A stretch of DNA of 25,623 nt from JAYEIA01 sp964472505 (GCA_964472505.1 CAYYQW010000057.1:1-25623); one strand, 5' to 3'; positions 7,837 to 16,025 are shown, counted from the stretch's first letter. A program made the numbers and translations. Notes: generated by a model from the letters alone, not told the origin.

Positions 7837-9297
7837 ATGAGTTCAGTTTTAGTTTTTAGCGTAATAGCCGGATATTTCCTTTTGCTGATTTTTATATCTT
7901 ACCTTACGGGCAGAAAAAGCAATACGGCCAGTTTTTTTACGGCTAATCGTAAATCGCCTTGGTATTTGGTGGCTTTCGGTATGATAGGCGCTACTCTGTC
8001 GGGCGTTACTTTTATATCGGTGCCGGGCGAGGTGGGTAACAGTTATTTTTATTACTTCCAATTTGTGCTTGGGTATTTGCCGGGCTATATGGTAATTGCT
8101 TTGGTTTTGCTTCCTATTTATTATAAATTGAATTTAGTTTCCATTTATACCTATTTGGATAATCGTTTCGGCGGGCGGGCTTATATAACCGGTTCGGCAT
8201 TTTTTCTGTTATCCAGAGTTTTAGGTGCTTCGTTTCGATTGTTTTTAGTGGCCGGGGTGCTTCAAATCGGCTTTTTTGATGCCTTTGATATTCCTTTTTA
8301 TGTAACCGTGCCCGTAACCATTGCGCTAATTTGGGTTTATACCTACAGAGCCGGCATAAAAACCATAGTGTTTACCGATACGCTTCAAACCTTATTTATG
8401 GTTTCGGCCGTTATTATTACTATTATTATTGTGGGAAAGGAGTTAAATATTCAAGCTTCCGAAATTATTGAAACCGTCAGGCAAAGCGAACATTCAAAAG
8501 TATTTGATTGGCGCTGGCGTTCCGAAACCAATTTCTTTAAACAATTTTTTGCCGGGGCTTTTATAGCCATTGTTATGACCGGGCTTGACCAAGATATGAT
8601 GCAAAAAAATCTTACCTGTAAGACTTTGCGTGATTCGCAAAAAAATATGTTTTGGTTTACGCTTACCCTGATACCGGTTAATCTTTTGTTTTTGTCTTTA
8701 GGAGCTTTATTATATGTATATGCTGCTCAAAGCGGAATAGCTTTGCCCGAATCTTCCGATGAACTCTATCCGATATTGGCTTTGAACCACTTTTCGGTTT
8801 TTGCCGGCATTGCATTTCTTTTGGGAATTACGGCCGCAGCTTTTTCCAGTGCCGATTCTGCTTTAACATCCTTGACAACAGCCTTTTCCGTTGATTTTTT
8901 GAAGTTAGACATTAACAGCGAAGGCGAGGAGGTCAAGCGAAAGAAACGTTATGTACATTTGGGATTTTCCGTTTTATTGTTTGCTGTAATAATGATTTTC
9001 AACAGCCTCAGCGATGAGAGCGTTGTGAATTCTGTTTTCCGCGTAGCTTCCTATACCTACGGGTCTTTGTTGGGTTTGTTTGCTTTTGGTATTTTTACCA
9101 AACTGAAAGCGAAAGATAATGCCATTCCATACATAGCAGTTATTTCGCCCGTATTGGCTTATCTGTTGAATCTGCATTCGGAGGCTTTGCTGTGGGGCTA
9201 TAAGTTTGGTTTTGAGCTGCTTATTGTAAACGGCGCCATTACATTTATTGGCTTATTATTGTTTAGTACAAGAAAAGGAAAACTTTTGCGGGTATAG
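7837..9297 (+). CDS. Sodium:solute symporter (SSS/SLC5 family)
   Basis: The 486-residue membrane protein has about 13 hydrophobic segments. It starts with SVIAGYFLLLIFISYLTGRK, followed by the conserved ASFFTANRKSPWYLVAFGMIG region and GATLSGVTFISVPG (residues 51-64), the broken first core helix of the LeuT-like fold. AAAFSSADSALTSL (about 333-346) corresponds to the helix that supplies the second sodium site (Ser/Thr residues) in this family. Length is normal. Members import sugars, sialic acid, amino acids or other small solutes with sodium across the inner membrane, and the substrate cannot be read from sequence alone. Its neighbour genes do not settle the matter. The gene ends one base before the end of a convergent small membrane-protein gene. 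Confidence 0.93.
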   Translation: MSSVLVFSVIAGYFLLLIFISYLTGRKSNTASFFTANRKSPWYLVAFGMIGATLSGVTFISVPGEVGNSYFYYFQFVLGYLPGYMVIALVLLPIYYKLNLVSIYTYLDNRFGGRAYITGSAFFLLSRVLGASFRLFLVAGVLQIGFFDAFDIPFYVTVPVTIALIWVYTYRAGIKTIVFTDTLQTLFMVSAVIITIIIVGKELNIQASEIIETVRQSEHSKVFDWRWRSETNFFKQFFAGAFIAIVMTGLDQDMMQKNLTCKTLRDSQKNMFWFTLTLIPVNLLFLSLGALLYVYAAQSGIALPESSDELYPILALNHFSVFAGIAFLLGITAAAFSSADSALTSLTTAFSVDFLKLDINSEGEEVKRKKRYVHLGFSVLLFAVIMIFNSLSDESVVNSVFRVASYTYGSLLGLFAFGIFTKLKAKDNAIPYIAVISPVLAYLLNLHSEALLWGYKFGFELLIVNGAITFIGLLLFSTRKGKLLRV

Positions 9298-9298
9298 T

Positions 9299-9661
9299 TT
9301 ATTCTTCTCTCGATTTTTCCGGCACGGCATAAGCCATCATAACGCGGTGGCGCAAACTGCGAGAATATAAGCCGCGGCTGCTGATGTGTTTCACAATCTC
9401 ATCGTGGCTTTTGTTTTGTTCTTTCAGCTTTTGAACGCGTTTTTTGAATTTCAGAAAATACAGACGTCCCACAACGGCATCAACGGTGAGTGCAATAAGA
9501 ATAAGCGCACCGATTCCGCCCGACATGCCCCAAGGACCGCCCAAGTCCTCAAGCACATCGGCTATGGCTGCTCCGCCGGATGCTTTACTGAATAATTTGA
9601 AACTTTGCATGATGAGCCACGGTATAAGCAATGCCGAAATTTTCCTGATTAAAAAGTCCAT
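9299..9661 (-). CDS. Small membrane protein of unknown function
   Basis: The 120-residue protein has two probable transmembrane segments, about residues 5-22 (ISALLIPWLIMQSFKLF) and 48-70 (SGGIGALILIALTVDAVVG). A basic, amphipathic C-terminal region follows (FLKFKKRVQKLKEQNKSHDE, then SLRHRVMMAYAVPEKSREE). A Gly-rich linker (EDLGGPWGMSGGIG) separates the two segments. I do not recognise the family. The gene converges on the symporter with a one-base gap, so the two mRNAs overlap at their 3' ends. On the minus strand a TATCTTTA box close to TAnnTTTG lies about 30 bases upstream. Confidence 0.65.
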   Translation of the reverse strand: MDFLIRKISALLIPWLIMQSFKLFSKASGGAAIADVLEDLGGPWGMSGGIGALILIALTVDAVVGRLYFLKFKKRVQKLKEQNKSHDEIVKHISSRGLYSRSLRHRVMMAYAVPEKSREE

Positions 9662-9779
9662 GTTTCTGTTTTTGTATCTGAACTTTAAAGATACAATAAT
9701 TTCGCTTTATGAAGGCTGAAATTCAACTTGATTTTTAGCATATTTCTTTGTAACTTGATGTAAACTAAAAAATACAGCC

Positions 9780-10187
9780 ATGAACGATTTTAGATGTCCG
9801 AACTGCCGGGGAATTTTGACTCTTGATAATCGAATTGTCTTTCTTGCGGAAGATAAGCAGAAACAAAAAGGGCTTATTTTTTTAAGCCCCGAGTTGGGAA
9901 ATTATACCGTAAGTAAGCAAGACTTATTAAATATCGAACCGGGCGATCGAATTGGTGTTTTTTGTCCCCTGTGCCACACGGATTTGCTTGCCGTTCCCGA
10001 GAAAAATTTGGCACGCATTGAAATGATTGAAGACGATGAGTTGTACTCGGTATTATTTTCGGTAAAATGCGGCGAAAAATCCACTTATATGCTCAAAGGT
10101 ATGAAGCTTAAAGAACATTTCGGCAAGCACAGCAATCCGAATATTGATTTTGATAACCTTTTTGCTTTTGGAGGAGGTATGATGTAA
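9780..10187 (+). CDS. Zinc-ribbon-like protein, function unknown
   Basis: The 135-residue protein carries two CxxC pairs, Cys6-Pro-Asn-Cys9 and Cys62-Pro-Leu-Cys65, which together could bind one zinc in a ribbon. Between them lies a beta-rich insert of about 50 residues (FLAEDKQKQKGLIFLSPEL). After the second pair comes ARIEMIEDDELYSVLFSVKCGEKSTY and a tail ending FGGGMM. There is no signal peptide, so it should be cytoplasmic. I do not recognise the family. It could be a nucleic-acid or protein adaptor, but nothing in the context proves this. The gene stands alone, divergent from the small membrane-protein gene, with a structured region beyond its stop. Confidence 0.65.
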   Translation: MNDFRCPNCRGILTLDNRIVFLAEDKQKQKGLIFLSPELGNYTVSKQDLLNIEPGDRIGVFCPLCHTDLLAVPEKNLARIEMIEDDELYSVLFSVKCGEKSTYMLKGMKLKEHFGKHSNPNIDFDNLFAFGGGMM

Positions 10188-10189
10188 AA

Positions 10190-10292
10190 AAAAGAGGCAA
10201 AGCCCAATGGAAATGCAGTTATGACAGCTGACTGCGGAGACTTTGCAAAGCATTGCCTTGCGAAACAAGACTATTGCAGACAGCCGTCATAA
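10190..10292. terminator. Structured convergent intergenic region, probable terminators
   Basis: An A-run and the sequence GAGGCAAAGCCC follow the zinc-ribbon gene. On the minus strand this reads GGGCTTTGCCTCTTTTTTTT, a plausible terminator tail for the convergent lipoprotein gene. Long arms TTATGACAGCTGACTGC (10219-10235) and GCAGACAGCCGTCATAA (10276-10292) pair at 15 of 17 positions. The loop between them contains further self-complementary pieces (CTTTGCAAAG and GCAAAGCATTGCCTTGC). Confidence 0.55.
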
Positions 10293-10305
10293 GTACACTT
10301 AAAAC

Positions 10306-11391
10306 TTATTTTTTGGGCAATAGCCAAGGGTCGCAATCAAACACATCCGTTTCATCATCTGAATTTAAATTTCCGTAGATTACAACAAAATACATATCAC
10401 CATTATCTGTTAATGAAGGTTCGCCGATTCCGATTATTGTTCCGTAATCACCCGTAATTTCCCGCGGCTCTATGACAATTTCAGGGGTTCCCCAACTGTT
10501 CCAATCATCAGGGGTTTGCTGCTTAGTTCTGTATATTGACCTTACTCCGTTTTCGTTATCTTTACAGAAATACAGCCACCAATTTGTACCGTCGTTCCAC
10601 AAATGCGGTTGAATATCGTAAGGTGCATGGTCGTTTATGATGTTAGTAACTTTTACCGGATTTGTCCATGTATTCCCTTCGTCATAGCTAAACGAATAAT
10701 ATACAAACCGTTCTCTGTCGAAAAAAAGAAGTAATGAATTATCTTCAAGCCTTTCTATATGAGGATTATCCTCGGCTCCGGAGCTGCTTACAATGGGAAC
10801 GGCATCGAATATGTCCGGATTTACCGAAGTATTCTTCATAAACATGATTTCCATATTTTCATCATTATCGGGATTTTGTGTGAAGACAAAAACATCAAAG
10901 CTGTCTTTGTTTTTTAGCACGCCACAGGCTGCTCCTTCGTTGCTGACCGATTTTTTTATATTTGATGGATTCCATGTCAGAAAGAGGTCTGAGTCGCTGC
11001 TTCGTTGGGAGATGATAACATCCGATTGAAAAAAGTTTTCACAACCCCACGGGTTTGTTACCATATCCACATCAAGCAAAGGCGGCCTGTAATACGGCGT
11101 ATAATCAAAACATTCCGGGTCTTTGACAAATGCGTCAAGCAACGAAAATACGTCCAGCGGCATGTAGGTAGAGTAAAGATTAAGCCCGTCGCGGGTTACA
11201 TAAAGTCCGTCTTCCCAACCTCCGACATGGAGAGGCAATATAACCGGCTCGTCATAGCTATTGTCATAGACTGTAAAAGTCGCATTTGCTTTTATTTTAT
11301 CCCAATCTGTTTTAGTCAGATTTTCTTTTTCGCAAGATGACATAAATACCAAACTTAGTAAGCTGATTACTATAAAAATATTTTTTGCCAT
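10306..11391 (-). CDS. Beta-propeller lipoprotein with an Asp box (sialidase-like fold)
   Basis: The 361-residue protein has a lipoprotein signal (FMSSC, Cys20) followed by Glu-Lys-Glu, which resembles the charged surface-export signals of Bacteroidota lipoproteins. An Asp box, SYDEGNTW (residues 235-242), and repeated aromatic beta segments (NSLLLFFDRERFVYY, GTNWWLYFCKDNENG, GDMYFVVIYGNL) indicate a sialidase/GH43-like propeller. Typical sialidase arginine-triad residues could not be assigned, so enzymatic activity is uncertain. It may bind or cleave a glycan. The closest relative in the window is the lipoprotein at 17232-18206, similar in size, signal and Asp box. Length fits a five- or six-bladed propeller. 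Confidence 0.7.
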   Translation of the reverse strand: MAKNIFIVISLLSLVFMSSCEKENLTKTDWDKIKANATFTVYDNSYDEPVILPLHVGGWEDGLYVTRDGLNLYSTYMPLDVFSLLDAFVKDPECFDYTPYYRPPLLDVDMVTNPWGCENFFQSDVIISQRSSDSDLFLTWNPSNIKKSVSNEGAACGVLKNKDSFDVFVFTQNPDNDENMEIMFMKNTSVNPDIFDAVPIVSSSGAEDNPHIERLEDNSLLLFFDRERFVYYSFSYDEGNTWTNPVKVTNIINDHAPYDIQPHLWNDGTNWWLYFCKDNENGVRSIYRTKQQTPDDWNSWGTPEIVIEPREITGDYGTIIGIGEPSLTDNGDMYFVVIYGNLNSDDETDVFDCDPWLLPKK

Positions 11392-11572
11392 AATTTTTCT
11401 GGTTTATTTTTTTTAACGGAAATGGAGTTAAAATGTTTTGTTTTTATATTTGGGTTTCATATTATTATTTTCGTTTTTTTTTTAATAATTAGTTGCAATG
11501 CCCTTTAAATTAATACTTTTCGTCCGTTTGATTTTAGCCTTTGTTACCAACCGGGCGTCCTGTTGCTTGTCA

Positions 11573-12850
11573 TTAGTTCTTTATTAATTTTTCAAAATAA
11601 GTGCTCTGACCCTGCTTTATATAAATAAAATATATCCCTTTTGTCATACTTGTAATGTCAATATTATACGGATTATTTTCAATTCTTATTATTCTATCAA
11701 TTGAATTATAAATCTCAATTTTAACTTTTTCAGTTGATGGTAAAACAATATTTATCTCATTATTAGCCGGATTAGGATAGAGCAAAACATCATAAGAATC
11801 ATAAGAATTTAAACCTGTATTAATTTCTATTTGGTCAGCTCCGGCATCAAGTCTTGTAAATTCTCTAATATCGTTTTCAAAATCATGAGAAGGATATTCT
11901 GTAAGTCCGGTTGCAAATGAAAACGCAGAACTTAGATTTGTAATATGATAGTCATGGTTCAAAAAATCAATAAAGCCAATATCATCGTTTGATAATACAT
12001 TTTTTGTAGAATCATAAGAACTTTCTGCCCATATGTAGATTGTACTACCATCTTTACGGATTAGTATATTTCCATAAATTTCATTAGTCATTATCAATCC
12101 GGCCCCAATGGATATATTCATAAAATTATTAGTTATAAGGGTATTAAAGCGAATAATGGCTGAATCGACATAAGAATCTCCTCCGTCCACAACCGTAACC
12201 CCCCTTTGACAATTGTACACAATGTTGTTTTCAATCAATAGAGAATTTCCTACATTGGGATGATCAGAGAAATAACTAATACCATTTTTTGTAGCATCTG
12301 ACAATATATTATTACGAACAACTCCATTTGAACGAACGCTCACACAGTTCCCATTATTATTATAAATATTACGGATATAGTTTCCGGAAATCAAAAAATC
12401 ATTACCGCAAAAATAAATACCATGATGTGGCGCTCCTTGCGATGCACTCACTGTATCAAGACCTATCCAATTAAATTGGTTATTAAGTATTTGTGAGTTA
12501 ATATGTTGTTCTGCTGATAAAATACCATTGCCGTATATTGAATCAAAAGTGCAATTTTTTATAATTATACCGTCTGAAATTCCTGATGAATGTAACCAAA
12601 TGCCATTTCCTTGAATATTATAAAAAGTGCAACTGTCAATTGTAATATTATTTGCATTCGCAATTCTTAATCCGTCGCTCAAAATGGTATTTCTAAATGT
12701 ACAGTTTTTAATGGTGGCATTATTCCATGACGATCCAACTAAATCTAATGTTGTTGTAAAAACACTATCTTGAATAACAATTTGTGACTTTATCCTATTT
12801 GAAAACAAAAGTAAAATCAAGAAAATTAAAATGTATTTTCTTCGAACCAT
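11573..12850 (-). CDS. Secreted right-handed beta-helix protein with T9SS sorting domain
   Basis: I place the start at ATG 12850, which gives 425 residues and a good signal peptide (MVRRKYILIFLILLLFSNRIKSQ). A longer frame reaches 13015 but runs back through a folded repeat and lacks protein character. The body has many short repeats of the parallel beta-helix kind, such as NATIKNCTFRN, NNITIDSCTFYN, DGIIIKNCTFDS and SLLIENNIVYN, seen in polysaccharide lyases and surface adhesins. The C-terminal ~80 residues (VLLYPNPANNEINI, then MTKGIYFIYIKQG) are a type A sorting domain for the type IX secretion system. The protein should therefore be exported across the outer membrane and be released or anchored at the surface. 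The substrate is unknown. Confidence 0.88.
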   Translation of the reverse strand: MVRRKYILIFLILLLFSNRIKSQIVIQDSVFTTTLDLVGSSWNNATIKNCTFRNTILSDGLRIANANNITIDSCTFYNIQGNGIWLHSSGISDGIIIKNCTFDSIYGNGILSAEQHINSQILNNQFNWIGLDTVSASQGAPHHGIYFCGNDFLISGNYIRNIYNNNGNCVSVRSNGVVRNNILSDATKNGISYFSDHPNVGNSLLIENNIVYNCQRGVTVVDGGDSYVDSAIIRFNTLITNNFMNISIGAGLIMTNEIYGNILIRKDGSTIYIWAESSYDSTKNVLSNDDIGFIDFLNHDYHITNLSSAFSFATGLTEYPSHDFENDIREFTRLDAGADQIEINTGLNSYDSYDVLLYPNPANNEINIVLPSTEKVKIEIYNSIDRIIRIENNPYNIDITSMTKGIYFIYIKQGQSTYFEKLIKN

Positions 12851-12896
12851 TTTCTTGTAGAGATTTATTGGTTTCACGTTTTTTATTTTAGCCTTG

Positions 12897-13031
12897 TTCG
12901 TAACGGTTGGCGGTATGGTGTCGTGCGGGATTACGAAGCGATTTCCTATCAGTTTACACCGACTTTTTTTACGAGCCACAAACCCTCGAAAACCGCTGAA
13001 ACCCGCATGCACCATACCATGTGTTATGTGC
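12897..13031 (-). repeat. Folded repeat E1, attC-like
   Basis: The left arm GGTATGGTG plus TGCGGG (12912-12929) and right arm CCCGCA plus CACCATACC (13002-13018) form a long imperfect stem with a small internal loop. Outside them, CGTAAC (12899-12904) can pair with GTTATG (13023-13028). Shared motifs with E2 (15117-15250) are CGTAACGGTT, CGAAGC, GAGCCA and ATAC-ATGTG. It lies between two genes in the same orientation, 41 bp after one stop and 47 bp before the next start. Confidence 0.7.
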
Positions 13032-13071
13032 TAAATCCTATACTTGCCAACTCTACAAAAATTAAACCAAA

Positions 13072-14142
13072 TTACTTTTTCAATAAGATTGTTTTGGCTA
13101 AGTTAATACCAAAATAATAACCATTTAATGAAGTTATTGAAACTTCATTATCACCATTATCCATTAGATTTAAATCTCTATTTTGAGCATATCCTCCTAT
13201 TAATTGTACTATGGTATTTGCTTCCGTTCGAAGTGTCAGCTCAACTTGATATTTATCTTGGTATTGGCTAATTTGCTCGAAACTGACAGAAGGAATCTCA
13301 AAACCAATTGCTTGAGAAGGAGTGTATAATTCATCAAATCCTTCATGTAAATATCTGAAAGTAATATCGAAGTGATTTCCTAAGTTTTTCCTTATTGCAG
13401 CTGAAGTATTCCATTCACCTCCATCTAATAAGGTATGTGCCATGATATCTATTCCTCCCGGTGCACTCCATTCTATAGCGCTCGCCGGCATACCCACCAT
13501 TAAATTTAAATATTTATTTGGCTTCCATTTTAACATAAAGGCAGGTTTGATGCCGAAGTATGTGTCATTTTCATTATTCCACCCGATTCCCATTAAGCTG
13601 CCACCAATAAAGGAAAATTCATTATTCAAATTATATTGTGCAGTAATAAATTGAGCCATCCAATTTCCCTCATTTTCAATAAAATAATTATCTGCTCCCT
13701 TAAATCTAAATTCAATTATATGTGAGAAATCCCAATTACTATTCGGATGGTAAGTTAATAATGATTGTCCAAACAAATTGTTAACATTTAATTTTTGATT
13801 CTCGGATTCTCCAATAAATTGATAGCGATCAAAATAAATCGGGATACTGTATGACCATTTATCACTTTTGTGAATCGGGATGAAGAGTTTAGTTCTGATG
13901 TCAGCAGCCCCATCTTCATGAATAATGGTTTCGGCGCTTGTCATTTGTTCATACATTTTCATGTCACGCCTCATAAAGAAATAACTAAAATCACTGTTGT
14001 AAGTTGGGAAAAGGCGTGTTTGAACTGTATTAGGACGTTCAATATCCTGAGCAAATGTAACTTCGACAGACCACAAAGATACTAATAAAACAGCGTAAAA
14101 ATAAACACTACGGATTTGGAAATTTAATTGATTCGTTTTCAT
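13072..14142 (-). CDS. Outer-membrane beta-barrel protein (DUF6268-like)
   Basis: The 356-residue protein has a cleavable signal peptide ending FAQ after a hydrophobic core (FYAVLLVSLWSVEV). The mature part has alternating polar and aromatic beta strands (WSYSIPIYFDRYQF, FDITFRYLHEGF, QVELTLRTEANTIVQLIGGY, YYFGINLAKTILL) and many Asn/Gly turns, as in outer-membrane barrels of about 10-14 strands. It fits DUF6268, a Bacteroidota outer-membrane family, though this was not checked by search. It lies downstream of an AraC-type regulator on the same strand, with a 81-bp gap that contains its own promoter-like box. Joint regulation is likely. Function (porin, efflux or surface protein) is unknown. 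Confidence 0.7.
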   Translation of the reverse strand: MKTNQLNFQIRSVYFYAVLLVSLWSVEVTFAQDIERPNTVQTRLFPTYNSDFSYFFMRRDMKMYEQMTSAETIIHEDGAADIRTKLFIPIHKSDKWSYSIPIYFDRYQFIGESENQKLNVNNLFGQSLLTYHPNSNWDFSHIIEFRFKGADNYFIENEGNWMAQFITAQYNLNNEFSFIGGSLMGIGWNNENDTYFGIKPAFMLKWKPNKYLNLMVGMPASAIEWSAPGGIDIMAHTLLDGGEWNTSAAIRKNLGNHFDITFRYLHEGFDELYTPSQAIGFEIPSVSFEQISQYQDKYQVELTLRTEANTIVQLIGGYAQNRDLNLMDNGDNEVSITSLNGYYFGINLAKTILLKK

Positions 14143-14180
14143 CTCTATTTTGTTAAATTAAACATTTTGAATTAATGCGA

Positions 14181-14217
14181 CAAAATTAGATGATACTTCT
14201 ACCTTGAATTTATTCAA
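14181..14217 (-). promoter_or_regulatory. Promoter-like box and dyad upstream of the barrel gene
   Basis: On the minus strand TAATTTTG (14181-14188) fits the TAnnTTTG -7 element, placing a start about 30 bases before the ATG. No good -33 element is present. In its place, 15-30 bases upstream, is the dyad TTGAATTTATTCAA (14204-14217). A second TTGAATT occurs at 14167-14173. The dyad could be an activator site, with the adjacent AraC-type protein as the obvious candidate. Confidence 0.45.
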
Positions 14218-14223
14218 TATGGA

Positions 14224-15099
14224 TTATGATTTATTCGATAAGGATTCTTTGTGTAGGCTACTCGGTCTTATTCCAAATTTCTTATAGAAGGCATTAGAAA
14301 AAGACCCTAAGCTGTCATATCCGACTAACCATGCTGCCTCTTGAACAGTATGGTTCTTTTCTTGAATAGCTTTAAAGGCTAATTGCAATTTTTCGTTTTT
14401 AATGTATTGATAAACAGGTAGCCCAAAAAGTTCTTTAAATCCATTTTTAAGTTTAAATGTATTTAGACCGGAAAGTTTAGCTAATTCATTTAACGAGGGC
14501 GGGGATTCGATTTTAGAATGTATGAGTTCTTTCGTAAAATGGAGTTTATCGATATCCGCCGCTTTAAATTTTTGTTGTGTAACCTTATGATTATCTATTT
14601 CATGCAAATAATTGGCTAACAATTCATACGCTTGGCTTTCGAGAAATAGAGTGTGAGATGTTCCGCTAAATTCATAACTCATAATTTTACGGATTGCGAA
14701 ATACATATCCGGATTCAAAGAGACAGAATTTCCTCCGACAAAGGGTGCCCTGGGATTTAATATGTTCTCAAGCGTTTGCTCTTCTCCAACAAGTTGTTTA
14801 AGTTTATTGGGTTCAATAAACAGGCTCAACTTATTTATAGGTTTTTCGGAGGCTATTTCGTGCTGAATAGTAGTATTGCTACCTGGCGAATAATAGAATG
14901 ATGAAGCTATTCCCGCTTGTTTTAGATATTTTTTTTCCTTCTTATCTATTGACACATTTATGGATATACTACCTGAAGCATAAAAGACAAAACCTATCAT
15001 TTCTTTTGCAAGGCTGACTTCTTTCACTATATTCTTATCAAGTTTGAAATTCTCCGTAAGAATGAGAAAATCTTTTGTCTTATATGTAATGTTCTTCAT
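14224..15099 (-). CDS. AraC-family transcriptional regulator (PchR-like)
   Basis: The 291-residue protein ends with a typical double helix-turn-helix AraC domain (about residues 195-288): PSLNELAKLSGLNTFKLKNG is the first HTH, FGLPVYQYIKNEKLQLAFK the linker, and VQEAAWLVGYDSLGSFSNAF with KKFGIRPSSLHK the second HTH and signature. The N-terminal ~190 residues form a cupin-like ligand or co-inducer domain (IASSFYYSPGSNTTIQHE, PINKLSLFIEPNKL), as in PchR-type regulators. Members of that group often control genes for siderophore or other uptake. The target here is probably the outer-membrane protein gene 81 bp downstream. Its promoter must lie in or beyond repeat E2, which begins about 18 bases upstream of the ATG. 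Confidence 0.9.
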   Translation of the reverse strand: MKNITYKTKDFLILTENFKLDKNIVKEVSLAKEMIGFVFYASGSISINVSIDKKEKKYLKQAGIASSFYYSPGSNTTIQHEIASEKPINKLSLFIEPNKLKQLVGEEQTLENILNPRAPFVGGNSVSLNPDMYFAIRKIMSYEFSGTSHTLFLESQAYELLANYLHEIDNHKVTQQKFKAADIDKLHFTKELIHSKIESPPSLNELAKLSGLNTFKLKNGFKELFGLPVYQYIKNEKLQLAFKAIQEKNHTVQEAAWLVGYDSLGSFSNAFYKKFGIRPSSLHKESLSNKS

Positions 15100-15116
15100 T
15101 TGAAGCCTTTGTTTTG

Positions 15117-15250
15117 CACGTAACGGTTACGTATATGAAAAGTAGGCGACTTCGAAGCACCAAACTTTCGGTTAAGCACAAAGTTTGATGCGAGCCAAAA
15201 GCCTTGATTTTACTACTAATTCGCCTGTTTTTTATATACATTGTGTATGC
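15117..15250 (-). repeat. Folded repeat E2, attC-like
   Basis: The arms GTATATGAAAAGTAGGCGA (15131-15149) and TCGCCTGTTTTTTATATAC (15221-15239) match at 16 of 19 positions, and the other three are G-U pairs, so all 19 can pair as RNA. Inside, CAAACTTT (15161-15168) and AAAGTTTG (15180-15187) form a second stem. Shared motifs with E1 are CGTAACGGTT, CGAAGC, GAGCCA and ATAC-ATTGTG. It separates the AraC gene from the group II intron. Confidence 0.7.
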
Positions 15251-15296
15251 CTCGAATGGCTAAGGTACATAGAATTTTGCGAAAGCGAAATTATTT

Positions 15297-16025
15297 GTGT
15301 CTGAAATTATCTATAGGGTGTAAATCCCGAATGCGTCCCGATGACGATCGGGAAAGCATTAGCAAGTCGCAAGGGCGTTTGCCGTGAGGCATGGTCTGAA
15401 ATTCCTTGCGGATGAGCAAGGACCAAGACTGCAAATTCCTGTACCGACAAACAGAACCTGCGAAGCAACTCACGAACACCTTTAAAATTATTGTAAAAAA
15501 TGTGAGTAAACCGCATGCGAGGCTCAGGATTGAGGATAAGTATCCACATCAATACGAAGTCCAAAGGAGTATTATCAATTTTGAGTAGATGCGGCGGGGA
15601 TAGGAGGAAAGATAACAGCCTTACTATATTAGCCCCGAAAGTTTTCGGGGCAGGTTGAGGGAGGTCTCGAATTAGGTTCGGTATTCCTATAAATCGAGAG
15701 CCGGAGCGCAGCGGAGACCACAACCGGAGGGCGTAACTCAGCAGAAGTTTACCCCGTAACGAAGTGTACCGGGGGCATAGTAGTTATCGGATACGAGCCA
15801 AACGAACGAAAACGATAAGTTTGGAGGTCTCACAAGATGATGAAGGACTGAACATTTAATGCTCAATGTGCGATACAGCGTGAAAACGCCAGGGTCGTAC
15901 GGATTAATTTTTGAGCAGTGAAAGAAATTTCACTTTATTTTAATGAACCGCCGGATACGAGACCCGTACGTCCGGTGATGTGAGAGCCTTACCCTGCCCA
16001 AAGTGGGCAGGGCGGGCTACTCGAT
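15297..16025 (+). mobile_element. Group II intron RNA lacking its reverse transcriptase gene
   Basis: Several strongly conserved group II intron segments occur in order: a GTGTCTG 5' end; GGGTGTAAATCCCGAATG and GCCGTGAGGCATGGTCTGAA of domain I; GTGTACCGGGGGCATAGTAG of domain III; and domain V/VI at 15947-16025 ending in CTACTCGAT. In complete bacterial introns, a 1.2-1.8 kb reverse transcriptase/maturase gene sits in domain IV between the CATAGTAG segment and domain V. Here only about 150-180 bp are present there, with no reading frame beyond 20 codons (15859-15921). The total is about 729 nt. The ends are set by motif and are uncertain by a few bases. The intron lies opposite to all neighbouring genes, 17 bp past the stop of the TIM-barrel gene. 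Splicing or movement would need a maturase from elsewhere. Confidence 0.85.
15947..16025 (+). ncRNA. Domains V and VI of the group II intron
   Basis: Domain V (15947-15979) pairs ACCGC with GTGAT, CGGA with TCCG and TACG with CGTA, leaving a two-base CG bulge (15969-15970) and the loop AGACC. One lower pair is a C-A mismatch (15948/15978), which may weaken catalysis. Domain VI (about 15985-16018) has an eight-pair GC stem, CCCTGCCC with GGGCAGGG. A candidate branch-point A is at 16019, seven bases from the predicted 3' end. Confidence 0.8.

Noticed and set aside
12851..13015. N-terminal extension of the beta-helix gene by 55 codons
   Set aside because: It runs through folded repeat E1, and a proper signal peptide starts at 12850.
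15307..15723. 138-residue open frame on the minus strand
   Set aside because: It is antisense to conserved group II intron segments and has no protein-like pattern; the RNA explains the sequence.
15859..15921. 20-codon frame in intron domain IV as a maturase remnant
   Set aside because: It is too short to identify and shows no reverse transcriptase motif; it is noted only as the longest frame there.
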